From Glaciozyma antarctica PI12 (Eukaryota > Basidiomycota > Microbotryomycetes > Kriegeriales > Camptobasidiaceae): 64,000 nucleotides of DNA. A model generated the notes under the pieces. The model made no database searches. It was not told the origin of the DNA and saw nothing but the letters and a program-made list of their open reading frames with translations. The stretch spans positions 124,001-188,000 of the forward strand of contig KZ627152.1 in the NCBI GenBank assembly GCA_002917775.1. Direction: 5' to 3'. A program made the translations under genes and the position numbers. Positions 10,865-22,030 of this stretch are shown here, in pieces. Position 1 is the first letter of the stretch; the number at the start of each line of letters is the position of its first letter.

Positions 10865-11584
10865 GGTGGAGAGCTGACGAGGAGGGAGGGACGGAGGACG
10901 TGCGCTAGCTCGAGCTATAGTCGGAGCTCCACGTAAGAGCAGTCTCTTGAGCTGGTGGGAAGGCTCGCCGGCGGGGTATAGGCCCAGGATGTGGAGTAGG
11001 CGGAAGCTGTTGCTGGAGAGAGGAAGGACGGAGGGAAGAGGAGCACACACCTCGGCGCCCGGCGGGCTGGACGCGAGCCAGGGTCAGTTTTCGACTCCCT
11101 CCCAGCTCCCTCTCTCGATCCACCACTCAGCCTAACGCTCTCACCCCGACCTCGGCAGCAATCCCAGCAGTCTCCGACCCGTCTCCCAGGCCCCGCGACA
11201 CTCCCCATCCTCCGCCCTCCACCGTCCCTTCTCAATCGCCTCGAAGACCTCCTCGCCACCTCTGCCCGAGAGCATCCGAGGTGCCCCGCGCTTTGATGAC
11301 GCGGTAGCTGAGTTACTGTAAGTAGGGAGAGGGCAGGATACGTGGGGATGAGGTGGAGCTCGAGGGGAGTTGGAGCGCGGGGCAACGAGGCAGCGCGCGT
11401 TGGTGGCAATCCCAGTTCACTGGAGCGACACCTGTCTGCGACCTCTTTGGTGGGCTGTTTTTGGCGGTACTACACGGTCGGTTTCGCTGGAGCGGGGGCT
11501 GCAACGAGGAGAAAGCGGCCTACTCTCAGCATCATAACAAACCTCGCCGTCTTGCTAACTCCTTCCCATCCCACAGCTCTCTCC
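10865..11584. other. divergent intergenic region, SLC41-like / ADA3
   Basis: 720 bp between opposite starts. Open frames exist on both strands but are rich in Arg/Pro/Ser and show no family motif. They are best explained by GC-rich composition. Likely holds both promoters and leaders; a CAG acceptor just before the ADA3 ATG hints at a 5' UTR intron. Confidence 0.5.
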
Positions 11585-14133
11585 ATGCCCAACCAACCTG
11601 CAGGAAGCTCCTTGCCCCACCCGCCTCTCAAGAAGTTCACCCTCATCCCTCCCTCTCTCACCGCTCCCGCCTCCCCCCTCACCCTCTGCCTCACCAACCC
11701 CGGCTCTCTCCCCACACCAGCCCTCGCCGCCCTCCGCGCCTCCCTCCTCACCTCGCGCACTCTTGCGGTCGACCGTCTCTCACTTCGGGATGCGAACAAG
11801 CGGAATCTGGCGGAGCGGCAGGCGACCGATAAGAGAGCTTCTGAGGAGGGGAGTCGCGTGAAGGAGGCTGAGAGGAGGAGGAAGCGGGACGAGGATGATC
11901 GAAGGGAGCGGGAAAGAGTGGATAGAAACGAGAAGGAGAGGGTGGAGCGGGAACGGCTGGAGGTGGAGGAGAAGAGGAAGGAGGCGGAGGCGTATGACCG
12001 TATCAGGGTTAAGAATGAGGAGGATAAGAGGGTCGCAGATGAGCGGGCGCGGGAGCTGGCGGTCAAGCAGGCGAGGGAGGTCAAGGAGGCGAAGGAGCGC
12101 AAGGAGAAGAAGCGCGTCGAGGAGGTGCTGCTCCTCGTGCAGGCGAATGAGCAGGAGCACAAGGAGCTGGAGGTCGCGAAGGAGATGGGCGACTCGGGCG
12201 GAGCGGAGCAGAAAGACGTCGTTATGGTCGACGCTCCTGCTGTGGCGGCGGCCACGGCTCCCTCGCTCACCAGCCAACCTAGCCAACCTTTGCCTCTTCC
12301 ACCCTCGGCGGCTTCCGTACTCTCTCAAGAACCCTCTACACTGGTACCGGCTTTCCCGATAGTGAAGCAGGTCGGTATGTAAACTCCTTGCTCCTCCATT
12401 CGCATTCGCTGACTCATCCTTCGCAGTCCCCTCAATAACTATCGACTCCTCGCCCGAACCGGAAGATGATGGCCAACCTCGACCTCCGATGCGCCACAAG
12501 AGGTTCGTCCAGTCGTCTGCCTTGTGTTGACGTCTCTAACGTTGGATTTCTTCGCAGCAGCATGGACAAGAAGCGAAAGCGAGATCAGATCCTCGACTCT
12601 GACGCCTCAGACTCGGATGGCGGTTAGTCGTCTCGCTCTACACCCTTCACAACCCGCTCATGAGCGATCGCAGCCGGTCAACCTCTCCTACAAAAAGTTC
12701 GCAAGGAGGAAGATGCGTCCGGGCTTCCATCCGCAGCGGCCAGCCCTACTCCTACTCCTACTCCTACTCCCGCCATCATCGTCGACGAACCTCCCCCGAC
12801 TCCAAGCGACCCTTACGAAGGACTCACCAACATCCAGCGCAAGCTCAAGGATGAAAAGTTCATCAAGGTGCGTGCACTACCTCGGTTCCTCTCCCTTACG
12901 AGCGACTGATTCACCTCCTCGCAGCACTCGATTCCTACGAAAGCGATCGCACCGGGTACAGCAACAGCCTTCTACCTACCCTCCCACTCCCTCGTCCCGA
13001 TCAAGCCGGAACTCGTCGTCCCAACACCAACGCCGAAGAAGCAGTCCGAGGTCGCCGAAGACTTCTCGAAAGCGAAGCCGGGAACGCAGATCGCTCATCA
13101 CACCTTCCACACCTGGGCCGAAGCGTACCTGCGTCCATTCGGAGAAGACGACCTCGCTTTCCTCGCTCCCAAGGTACGCCTCGCGCTCGCCGTCGAATCG
13201 GAGCTCCAGCTGATGCTGCTTTCTCACAGCCCGACGACATCACGCCTTACCTCATCCCTCCTCTCGGCAAGCACTACCTCGAACGATGGGAAGACGAGGA
13301 CGCCGACATGCCGCTCGCGTCGACCTCCTACGTCTCGCCTCTCGAACCTCCTCCGCTCGCTCGAGTACGCCCGGACGCATTGACGGAGGACGCGCTTGGG
13401 ATGGAGAACGTTTACCTCGGCCCGCTGAGTGAGCGACTGATGGCGGCGTTGGCGTTTGAGGAGGACGGCGAGCCGGGGGATTTGGAGAAGGAGAGGAAGG
13501 TAGAGGTGGTCGAAGGGGAGGACGATCCGTATAGGCCGTTGCAGCTCGATGCGGTGGATCTCGATCTCAGGATCAAGAAGGAGTTGAGGTTCATCGGGCT
13601 GATTGGCGAGGAAGACGTGCGTTCTCTCTCTCTCTCTCTCTCTCTCCGTTGCGATTTCGAGCGGACTGACGAATTTCGCCCGCGTCTAGGTTGACTGGTC
13701 GGCAAGAGAGGACGACGAAGTCTCTTCAGCTCTCCGCGCCTGCCAGCTCCTCCTTCAACGCGAGACCATGACGAACGAAGCGCGCAAGTCGGTCCTCAGC
13801 TCGGTCGTCAAGGACCGCATGGCGTTTCAAGACTACGAAGCCACACGGGACGCTCAAGAGCGAGTCATTGAGAACGGCTGGACGAAGCGGCAGCGCGCGG
13901 GGAAGAAGAAGGGCAAGGGCAAGGAGCGGGACAAGCTGATCGAGGGGCCGAAACCTCCTGTCAGTCTGGCGCTCCTGAGTGCGGTCGAGAAGCGGCATAA
14001 GCTCGTTAGCCACTTTATGCCGTTCTTTGAGGATGAGGAGGACAAGGGGAGGTTCTTTGGGATCCCGGAGGAGAGCGTGTATGAGGGGTTGGAGATTGAG
14101 GAGGAGGAGGGGGTGTTGGCGCTGTTGGAATGA
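11585..14133 (+). CDS. NGG1: SAGA/ADA histone acetyltransferase subunit Ada3 (Ngg1)
   Basis: Links Gcn5-Ada2 in the acetyltransferase module of SAGA. Seven exons (11585-12374, 12427-12502, 12558-12622, 12674-12867, 12925-13173, 13230-13616, 13690-14133) give 734 residues. Residues 60-215 form a long charged coiled coil (repeated ERERVDRNEKERVERERLE type). A Ser/Pro linker follows. The C-terminal Ada3 domain has YLGPLSERLMAALAFEE, then WSAREDDEVSSALRACQLL and ARKSVLSSVVKDRMAFQDYE, the conserved core of the Ada3 family. The start is the first ATG in frame after a CAG acceptor. The sixth intron contains a CT microsatellite. Yeast Ngg1 is 702 residues, so the length fits. Confidence 0.88.
13622..13647 (+). 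repeat. (CT)n microsatellite in ADA3 intron
   Basis: About 12 CT units directly after the donor of the sixth intron. It may act as a polypyrimidine tract and is likely length-variable. Confidence 0.85.
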
Positions 14134-14187
14134 ACCGCGACTTGGGCTGTTGAGTGAACGCTATGGGCTCTGCTGTATCCGAACACC

Positions 14188-14195
14188 TTATAAAA
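14188..14195 (+). promoter_or_regulatory. TATA box candidate
   Basis: TTATAAAA sits 144 nt upstream of the start codon of the following membrane-protein gene, in an otherwise GC-rich 206-bp gap. Confidence 0.5.
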
Positions 14196-14339
14196 CCTTT
14201 GCAAACGTTCGACTCTCTGCGGGGGAAGAACGAGGAGGAAGGACTCGCGCATTTCGAAACAGCCCACTCTTCTCTCCTCCCGCCTTCCCCCCCTACTCAC
14301 TCCTCATCGCCAACCCAGCACCAGAAGGAACGACATTGG

Positions 14340-16038
14340 ATGGCGATTGCTGGGGTTCTCTCTCTCCTGTTGCTCTTGTTGTCGACCGTGCAGGTGAGTC
14401 TCACCTTCGCCTGGTGGTGCGGGACCAGCTGATGATGACCCTTCCCAGAACGCTCAGGCTCAGGTCAACCCTTCCTACCCTGCGATCGCCTTCTTCTGGG
14501 CTACTCCTTTCCAGAACGAGACCGACTTCAACGTGCCGGCGTGCTCACTCCTGCGCCTGTTGACGACGCCCAACCCAGGAAGCCCAGTACAGCCAGTCGC
14601 CCCCTTCTACTTTACGTCGGCTGCTACGGGCGGAGTGGTGAGTCTGCTGGTGTTTGTAGGAGGAGGAGGGAGCTAACTCGTACCCTCTAAGCCGGAGGTA
14701 CGACTGATTGACGCGCCTCTGGGCGGCGCGTTCTCTTGGACTGCGAACCTTGCGGTGGTGAGTGGCTCTCCTTTCTGACGACAGCGTAACTGACCTGAGT
14801 GCACGAAGGGATCGACCTTCTTATTGGGGATGGTGGATAGCGGAGGAAATACAGGGGGAGCAGCGGGACCTTGTGCGTTCTCAAGCACGTTTGGGTGAAG
14901 TCCGACTAAGACTCTCTCCGCAGACACGATCGTCGAAGGCACGTCGAACTGCACGGTCGCCACGTCAACGTCCGCCATCTCGTTCACGCAGAACCCTCCC
15001 AGCAACGCTTGCGGCGAGATTGAAATCGCCGTCGTGGGAGGCGTGAAGCCCTACTCAGTCTCAGTGATTTCCCCGTGCGTCGATGCGTTCCTCAAGGGGT
15101 ACAGCTAGCTCATTGCGCCGTCTCGCAGACCACTCGGACTCTACGGCAACTTGACGAACCAGACTTCCAACCCTATCGCATTCGGGAACATCGTGACCGG
15201 AGGCAATAACTTCCAGCGTGCGTCGTCTCTCCATACTAGCTGGACCTGCGTGCTGACCAGCCGTTGCCTTGCAGTCTTCGTCACGGACTCGACAGGAGCC
15301 GCTTCGCCTCTCTCCAACATCACGAGCTCGGGACTCGGATCCGCCAGCTGCAGGAACCCCACTCCCACTCCCTCCGACAACTCAACACCCCTTGGTGCGA
15401 TCGTCGGCGGAGTTGTCGGAGGTGTCATCGGCGCGATCGCACTCCTCGCCCTCGCCCTCCTCTACTTCCGCCGCAAACGGGCTCAGCAAGCTGCAGTCGC
15501 GCATCAGCAGGAGCTCAACGCGTCGGCAGAATACCGCATGGCGGACGGCAGCGCTCCTCTCGTCACGCCGTTCGTCGTACCGGCTCGACTGCCGTTAAGC
15601 AGCTCTGGAGGGAGCGACGAAAGCAGGCCCGGAGCGCTCTTGGGCACGCGACGGAGCAGCAGCGTGAACGGATTCGGAGACGAATCGCCGACCGCACAAA
15701 GCCCATCAATGTACGGCGTACCCAACAGCCCTTCGTCCTCGCAACACCCTTCCGCCTACTCATCTCATCCCTCCGCCTCGCACTCCTCCCCTTCCCCGGC
15801 GCACCCCTCCCCTCGCCCATACCCTCTCCCACCGGCTACCCTCCATACGACTCCCACTCCTCGTACGACCTCCAACTTTCGAGCCCGACGAGGGACGGAC
15901 TCGCCGACCCGGACGACTTTGCGTATCGCGACCACCGCGGTTCGCTTCCTCCTGGGCCGGCGCAGTCGGGGTATTTGGCGCAGGGTCGGAGAGGGGAGGC
16001 GTATGATTGAGGGGAGGAAGATGGACACTGGATATTAG
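14340..16038 (+). CDS. secreted-then-anchored single-pass membrane protein, unknown function
   Basis: Exons 14340-14393, 14449-14637, 14692-14757, 14809-14872, 14924-15074, 15129-15217 and 15275-16038 give about 458 residues. The protein has a signal peptide (AGVLSLLLLLLSTVQ, cleavage near AQAQ), an extracellular domain of about 185 residues with several N-x-S/T sites and few cysteines, one transmembrane helix (GAIVGGVVGGVIGAIALLAL) with the stop-transfer sequence RRKR, and a Ser/Pro-rich cytosolic tail. The layout resembles fungal wall-sensor or Mid2-like proteins, but I recognise no family. The tail is uncertain. After about 15830 the chosen frame becomes Arg/Thr-rich, whereas another frame reads a more natural YPPYDSHSSYDLQLSSPTR and stops at 16010; a base error or unseen splice is possible. 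Two introns use AAG acceptors. Confidence 0.72.
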
Positions 16039-16338
16039 GACACGCATTATTTACATTCTCCGCGAGAATTTGGCAGTCGTCTTCCGCTCTCCTCCTCTCC
16101 TGCGCGTCGGTCGTCTCTCGTCTTTTCCCCGTCGCATCGTCTGGCACAAACGGCGACTATACGATTTTGAAGAACACGAGAGTATCTCGCGCGCTAGGCA
16201 CGCGCAGCCGTCATCGAGAGGCAGCGCTCGCAGCTCGCTCGCAGCAACGACGCAAAGGAGCTTCCTTCGACGTTCTAGGTCTCCCCTCTGCTCGTCTCCT
16301 CAACGCTCGACGCTCCTCCTCCTCCTCCAAACGCGTTC
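16039..16338. other. intergenic region
   Basis: 300 bp between two genes on the same strand. No element recognised. Confidence 0.4.
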
Positions 16339-18194
16339 ATGGCTTTACCGACGTACGCCGCCCTCCCCATCTCCACCACCTCCCCCTCGCTCCCCTTCTC
16401 CCAAGCCTCTCTCTACGCCCACAAGCCCTCTTCCTTCCTCCAAGTCACCACCGCCCGTCCCTTCCGCCTCCTCGCCTGGAGCTGCGCTCTCCTCTTCTCC
16501 CTCGGGCTTCTCGCTAGCTGGACAGGAGTCGGTCCGGCCGCTCATGTCAAGAGCTGGACAGGGGTCGGTCCGGGGGCTCAGGTCGAAGGGTTCAAAGCGG
16601 GGGAAGTGTTATTGGGAGGGAAGACGGCTGGTGCGAGTTCGGAGTCGAGGGACCGACCGAGGAATGAGGAGCTTGTTGAGCCGCTGTTTATGGAAGTGGA
16701 GGGGTTGAGGTACCCTCCTGATGTGTATCCTGCGGGGTTGAATGTTTACAAGAGGGCGAACGCGGCGATCGTCTCGTTGGTGAGGAATGGGGAGCTCGAG
16801 GCGATGAAGGGGAGTATGAGGGATGTTGAGGATAGGTTTAATCGCAAGTTTGGTTATCCGTGGTGCGTTGTGCCTTGACGGCGTTTGGTCGGTGCTGATG
16901 ATGCTGCCAGGATTTTCATGAATGATGTCGAGTTTACGGACGAGTTTTGAAGGAGGGAGTGAGTGCCGAGACGAGGAGCGAGGTCGTGTTCGGTGAGCTT
17001 GACCTTTCTTCCCGCCTGATCAGTCTCTGACTTCTATTTTACAGCTGTCGTTCCCGAGGAGCACTGGAGCTATCCTTCGTGGGTCAACCAGACGCTAGCG
17101 GCGGAAGGTCGGCAAGCGATGCTCAACAAGGGCATCATCTGTGCGTGCTTTCGCTTTCCCGTCGTACTCACTCGCTAAGCTCTCCATTTCTTCAGATGGC
17201 GGCTCGGAGAGTTATCGTGCGATGTGCAGGTACAATTCAGGCTTCTTCTACAAGCAGCAAGTCCTCGAATCGTTCGATTACTATTGGAGGGTCGAGCCCG
17301 GCATCCAGCTCTTCTGCGACGTTGACTACGATCCTTTTCTCTTCGTAAGCTCGTTGGTACTTGCCGAGGTGGTAGCTGAACTCCCATTCTGCAGATGCAA
17401 GCGAACAACAAGAGTACGTACCTCTGCCGACGACCTCTCCACACCTCGCTCACCGAATCCCTTCGCAGAGTACTCCTTTACGATCGCGATGTACGAGTAC
17501 GAGGCGACCATCGAGACTCTCTGGCCCACCGTTCGCGAGTTTGCCAAGCTCCATCCGGAGCACATTGCCGACAAGAACGCTCTCGCATTCCTCGTCGACG
17601 ACGTCTCGCAAGGATTGGACGCGGCGTACAATCTCTGCCACTTTTGGAGGTGCGTCCTCCCCCTCTGCATATGTTGGAGGAATTGCTTCTTACGCTGAGC
17701 GACAACAGCAACTTTGAAATCGCGGATTTGAGGTTCTTTCGCAGTCCTGCGTACGAGGACGTGAGTTGCCCGCTTTCAAACCCAGCTTCTTCACTCATCA
17801 AATCCTTCCCAGTTCTTCAATCACCTCGATGCGACGGGAGGTTTCTTCTACGAGCGATGGGGAGATGCGCCAGTGTGAGTCGCTCATCTTCGCAGAGAAC
17901 TTCCCCCGCTGAACGATTCTCTCGCAGGCATTCGATCGCCGCTGCGCTCTTCCTCCCAGCGGAGCAGCTGCATCAGTGGGATGATATCGGCTACCGGCAT
18001 AACCCCTACACGCACTGTCCCAGTAACCCCAAGTACCTCGCGAGCGGCAAGTGCTCCTGCTCTCCCTCGGAAAGCTTCGATTCCGATGGGTACAGCTGCA
18101 TGCGGTACGTCCTCGTGAAGTTCTCTCGCTGTTTCGTATTGGCTAACCTTTACGCAACAGACAATGGTGGAGGATTGGAGGGAAGCCTCAGTAG
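16339..18194 (+). CDS. alpha-1,2-mannosyltransferase, GT15 (KRE2/MNT1/KTR) family
   Basis: Golgi type II enzyme that extends O- and N-linked mannan from GDP-mannose. A short cytosolic head precedes one membrane anchor near residues 46-60 ([17 protein letters not shown]), then a stem. The catalytic domain shows [18 protein letters not shown] joined to [55 protein letters not shown] (the GT15 core), [26 protein letters not shown], and [20 protein letters not shown]. It ends [16 protein letters not shown] then [10 protein letters not shown]. At least eight introns are present; the first is 16863-16910. Just after DEF (16945-16950) the frame meets TGA, and the family sequence resumes in another frame ([14 protein letters not shown]). 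This is either a base error or a real lesion. Confidence 0.88.
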
Positions 18195-18430
18195 CGCGAA
18201 GCTGCGACGGCGCGGGGAAGTGGAGCCGAGGTGAAGACGCTGTCGGCGCGCTAGGAGCGAGGATCTGTTTATACGTTGTCGGAATCGATTACTACACGCC
18301 GTACCGCCAGAATCTGTTCAAGATCGTCGAGAGGAGAAGCGAGATCATTTTTTGGCTCCTAAACTTCGATAACCTCTGCTTGCCCCGCAGCATCTCTTCC
18401 TCCGCCCAACCTGATCCCTTCCCGGCGAGG

Positions 18431-20251
18431 ATGCACTCACCCAGAAGCTCCAGAAGCTCACCTGCACACACTCCTTCCCCACTCGCCTCACTCCCCGTCG
18501 ACCTCACTCCCCGTCCATCCTCCGAACATCTCGCCCTCCGACGCGCTGACCTGCGGAACCTCTGCCTCGTCAACCGGCAGTGGAACGCCGTTGCCACGCC
18601 GCTGCTCTATCGGTGGATACGGATGTTTGGGCGGGACCTCGTCAACACTCCCGCGCTGTTCAAGCAGCTTGCGGAGTCTCCACGGCTGTGCCTGCTCGTG
18701 CGCAAGCTTGAGATCCGCGTCTTCCCCTTGTCGATGATACTCAAGGAGCGGTGGGCGATGGAAGAACAGGCGGTCAAGGTACTGCGCCAGGCGCGGGACG
18801 TGAGGGAGCTGATCTGGACGCGGAAAGGCGCCATGTCGGATGAGTGCGTCTGCTTCCTCCCCGCTGTGTTGGACGTAGTTGCTGATCCCTTGCTGCGTAG
18901 CATACTCGAGGCTATCAATGACCTTCCCAATCTCGAGTCCTTCGAGCTCAACGCCTCCGCCGGCATAGCCTGGGCGCCAGCTCTCCTCCTCAAGCTCCCT
19001 CGCCTGCGATCCCTCTCCATCATCCTCCCCGACCGCGCCGTCGCCTCCCTCCTCCCCGCCATTCTCGCCAACCAGCAAAAGCTCGCCGAAGGAGACGGGC
19101 TAGGACTCGAGGAGCTCACCATCCTCTGCCGCGAGAGCCCCGTCGTGAACGACAAGATCATGCTCGAATGCGCGACGGCTCTCGCTCAGGGATCCCTCAA
19201 GAGTCTCGCGCTGGCAGGCTGCGCGAAACTTACGAACCCACCGCTTCTCCTCCTCCTTCCCTCCCTCCCAAACCTCCGACATCTCGCCCTCGAAGCGACT
19301 GGCATCTCCCCCTCCTTCTACACCCTCGCCGCACCGCACCTCTCCTCCCTCCTCTCTCTCAAAATTACCCATCCAGGACTTCGGCATCCTCAATTCCCCG
19401 AATTCTTCCCCTCGGTCGCAAAGCTTCTCCGGCATACTCCTCAGCTCCGCAGCTTCACGTTGTACCATTCGGGTCCCACCACGGGTGTGCTAGGAGTTCG
19501 CGAATGGCCTGTCGTCGGAAGCGAGTTCATCGAGGAGCTCGTGGCTTCCGTCGGTGGTGGCTTGCGAAAGTTCGAGTGCAGCGGAGTCTTGATGCGGATC
19601 TCGACGCTCGTCGCCCTGACGGAGGGTGCTCGAGAGCTGAGGGATCTCGTCGCGCATCTAGGGCACGAGATGGATATGGTGCGTTCCCTCCCGTCGCTTG
19701 ATTCGTGCCAGACTGAACTCTTACCATCGCAGGACCGCCTCGGAGAAGGTCTTGCGAATCTACCCCATCTCAAGACCCTCCACCTCCTCTCCCAACGCGA
19801 CGACATCCAGCCCGACTCCGTTCTCTCCCTCGCAAAACAGTTCGTCCCCTCCCCTCCTCCTTTTCGCTCCTCTCACCTCCACCCCAGATGCTCCCGCACC
19901 CTCGCCCAAATCGGCTTCCGCAACCGCGTCTGGAGCATCAAGCGCGTTCCTCTTGAAGCGGACGAAGAAGGGGACAGCGATGACGAGGAGGCTCCGGTAC
20001 GCACGTCTCTTGAGCGGTGGGATAGCCCGTTTTGGCCGGAAGCGCTTCTGGTCGTCAGGACTTGAATGTGTCGGTGGGGCTGTCCTCGCTGATCTCTCGC
20101 TGGGACGAAGGGCTGATGGTTTTTTTTTTTTCGGTCGCAGGTGTTTGGGGATGAGGAGGAGGGAGGAACGATGCGGTTCGTCGAGTCGGCGGAAGCGTTT
20201 GGGGCGTTTAGGAGGGGGAGGTATGGAGCTGAGGAGGATGCAGACGAGTAG
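18431..20251 (+). CDS. F-box / leucine-rich-repeat-like protein
   Basis: Probable substrate adaptor of an SCF ubiquitin ligase, by architecture only. A degenerate F-box-like segment (DLRNLCLVNRQWNAVATPLL) near residues 35-55 is followed by a long series of Leu-rich repeats (LKSLALAGCAKLTNPPLLLL; LPSLPNLRHLALEATGIS). One continuous frame hides three introns that are multiples of three: 18844-18900, 19679-19732 and 19840-19887. The gene probably has a last exon at 20141-20251 (beginning VFGDEEEGGTM), preceded by a branch site, a T12-rich tract and TCGCAG. Without that splice it ends at 20065. The ATG at 18431 is preferred over the longer open frame because upstream sequence overlaps the GT15 3' end. 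Confidence 0.7.
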
Positions 20252-20413
20252 CGAATCCGAGTAATCGAGCAGAGGTCAAGCTCCTCCTTCGCAGCGTCCG
20301 TGACAGTGCCTCCTTGCAGCTTTTGATTACTCGATACACTCCTCCTCTCCAGCTCTCCTCCGCACCCTTCTCCGTCAATCCCCTCGCAACGCAAATACAA
20401 CTCCGACCTCGGA

Positions 20414-21531
20414 CTACTGGAACCCAGGTGGAGGAGGAGGAGGCATCCCATACTGCTGCTGCTGCTGAGGAGGGTACGCTCCGAACCCCGGCGGCGGAGG
20501 CGGTGGCGCCATAATCTGACCTCCATACCCATTCGCGCCCGTCCCGAACCCCTGCTGCGGTGGCGCCTGCATCATTCCTGGCATCCCGTACCCTTGTCCT
20601 CCCATCGACGGCGGCGGCTGGTACATCATTGAAGGTGGGGGAGGAGGGATCATCCCGCTGCCTAGGCCCGAGGGAGGTAGGGCGTTGTTCTTCCGTGCTT
20701 GAGTTGCGAGAAGTCGTTCGGCGGGGGTACCGTGGCGTTCGCTTTTGCCGTCCTTCTTGAAGGCGTACCCGACCGTGACGGGCTTGTTCATGAGGAATTG
20801 CCCGTCCATGGATTCGATCGCGGCGTCCGAGGCTTCGAACGAGTCGTACGAGATGAAGCCGTAGCCCTTGGACGCGCCGGTTGTTGGATCGCGAGCGATC
20901 TGAGCGTTGGCAGAGGGTCAGCTGGGCGAGAGGAGGGAGAGGGGGGAGGAGCGTACGTTGGCGGTCGAGACGATGGTACCAAAGCTGGCAAAGGTGTCGA
21001 AGAGCATTCGCTCGTCGAGGTTGGGATCCAGGTTGCCTACGAACAAGTTCGCGCCAATGTCGAGCTGCTTGCGGTCCGACGAAGCCTGCGCGAGCACACA
21101 CGCGAAGTCAGCTCCTCGTCGCTCGCTTGCACCTTCGTTCCTGAACGCACCTTGTTGACGCGGATGGGCTTTCCGTACAGCTTGATCTGGTTCATGATCT
21201 TGCATGCGTACTCGGCATCCTCCTCAGTCAGGAACTCGCAGAAGCCGTAGCCTTGATGCGACATGGAGATGCGGTCCTTGGGAAGATGCACGTTCACTGC
21301 GTCGTCGTCGTTAGTCCCTCGTTCCACCTTCTCTCATGTCACGTAGACGCACCGACCGGTCCAGCTTGCAGCATAAGCTCCCACACGAGCGCGTCCGTAC
21401 AGCGTTCATCGAGGTTACCCTGCGCGCAGAGAGGTCGTTAGCGCGCCACCACCAGCCGTGGCCCCCAGTCTTGCACGCACCATGTACACCGTCGCATTCT
21501 GGTTACGCTTCTCCTGAGGCTTTCCTGACAT
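20414..21531 (-). CDS. HSH49: U2 snRNP SF3b subunit 4 (SF3B4 / Hsh49)
   Basis: RNA-binding SF3b component that helps tether the U2 snRNP to the branch site. Five exons (21481-21531, 21353-21419, 21151-21296, 20957-21085, 20414-20899) give 292 residues. Two RRMs are clear. RRM1 (about 15-90) has ATVYMGNLDERC and [19 protein letters not shown]2 (about 105-180) has [20 protein letters not shown] and [18 protein letters not shown]. The linker [17 protein letters not shown] is characteristic of SF3B4. A Pro/Gly/Met-rich tail with PPPPPPGF repeats follows, as in the human protein and longer than in budding yeast Hsh49. Divergent from SNU13. Confidence 0.95.
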
Positions 21532-22030
21532 GGTGGGCTGAGTGGGAGGGAGGAGAGGGCGGAGAAGGTGGAACCTGGAGGGGGCTGAGACGAGAGAGGC
21601 GGGCGGGCGGAGGGAAGGAGGAGGTGGGCGTGGAGTGGTCGGCCTGGTGTTCGCGCCTTCCTGCGTTCGTTCTGGTTGCTGTTTCGAGGGGTGGAGGGGA
21701 GCCAGGTGGAGCGAGCGAGGAGTGCAAGGAAATTCGAGCTGCCTGGCTGGGTTTGAACAATTTATTGCGCGTCAACAACAACTCCACGGAGTACGCCCAG
21801 CTACTGGAACCCGCTGAGATCCTATTCAAAGCTGCCCAGTAGGAAGGGCAAGCCTCAAAGGAGAGAGGAAGAGAGGGAGCCGACTCGCTGAGCGCTGAGC
21901 CTGAGGCACTCGGCTGATTTTTGCGTTTGCCTCTCTTGCTCACCCCTTCGTCCACCGCCGTCCTTCCCTCGAGCAGTGATCCGTTACCCGCGTGAGCTCT
22001 ACTCCTACACACCTCAACAACCAGAATCAA
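21532..22030. promoter_or_regulatory. divergent region between two spliceosomal genes
   Basis: 499 bp between the SF3B4 and SNU13 start codons, presumably carrying both promoters. Open frames here lack any recognisable family. No TATA seen. Confidence 0.5.

Noticed and set aside
10915-11409. 164-codon minus-strand open frame upstream of SLC41-like gene
   Set aside because: Pro/Arg/Ser-rich with no motif; lies in the probable promoter and leader.
11470-12270. 266-codon minus-strand open frame
   Set aside because: Ser-rich mirror of the Ada3 coiled coil.
18164-18430. N-terminal extension of the F-box-like frame
   Set aside because: Overlaps the GT15 3' end and lacks coding character; ATG at 18431 fits better.
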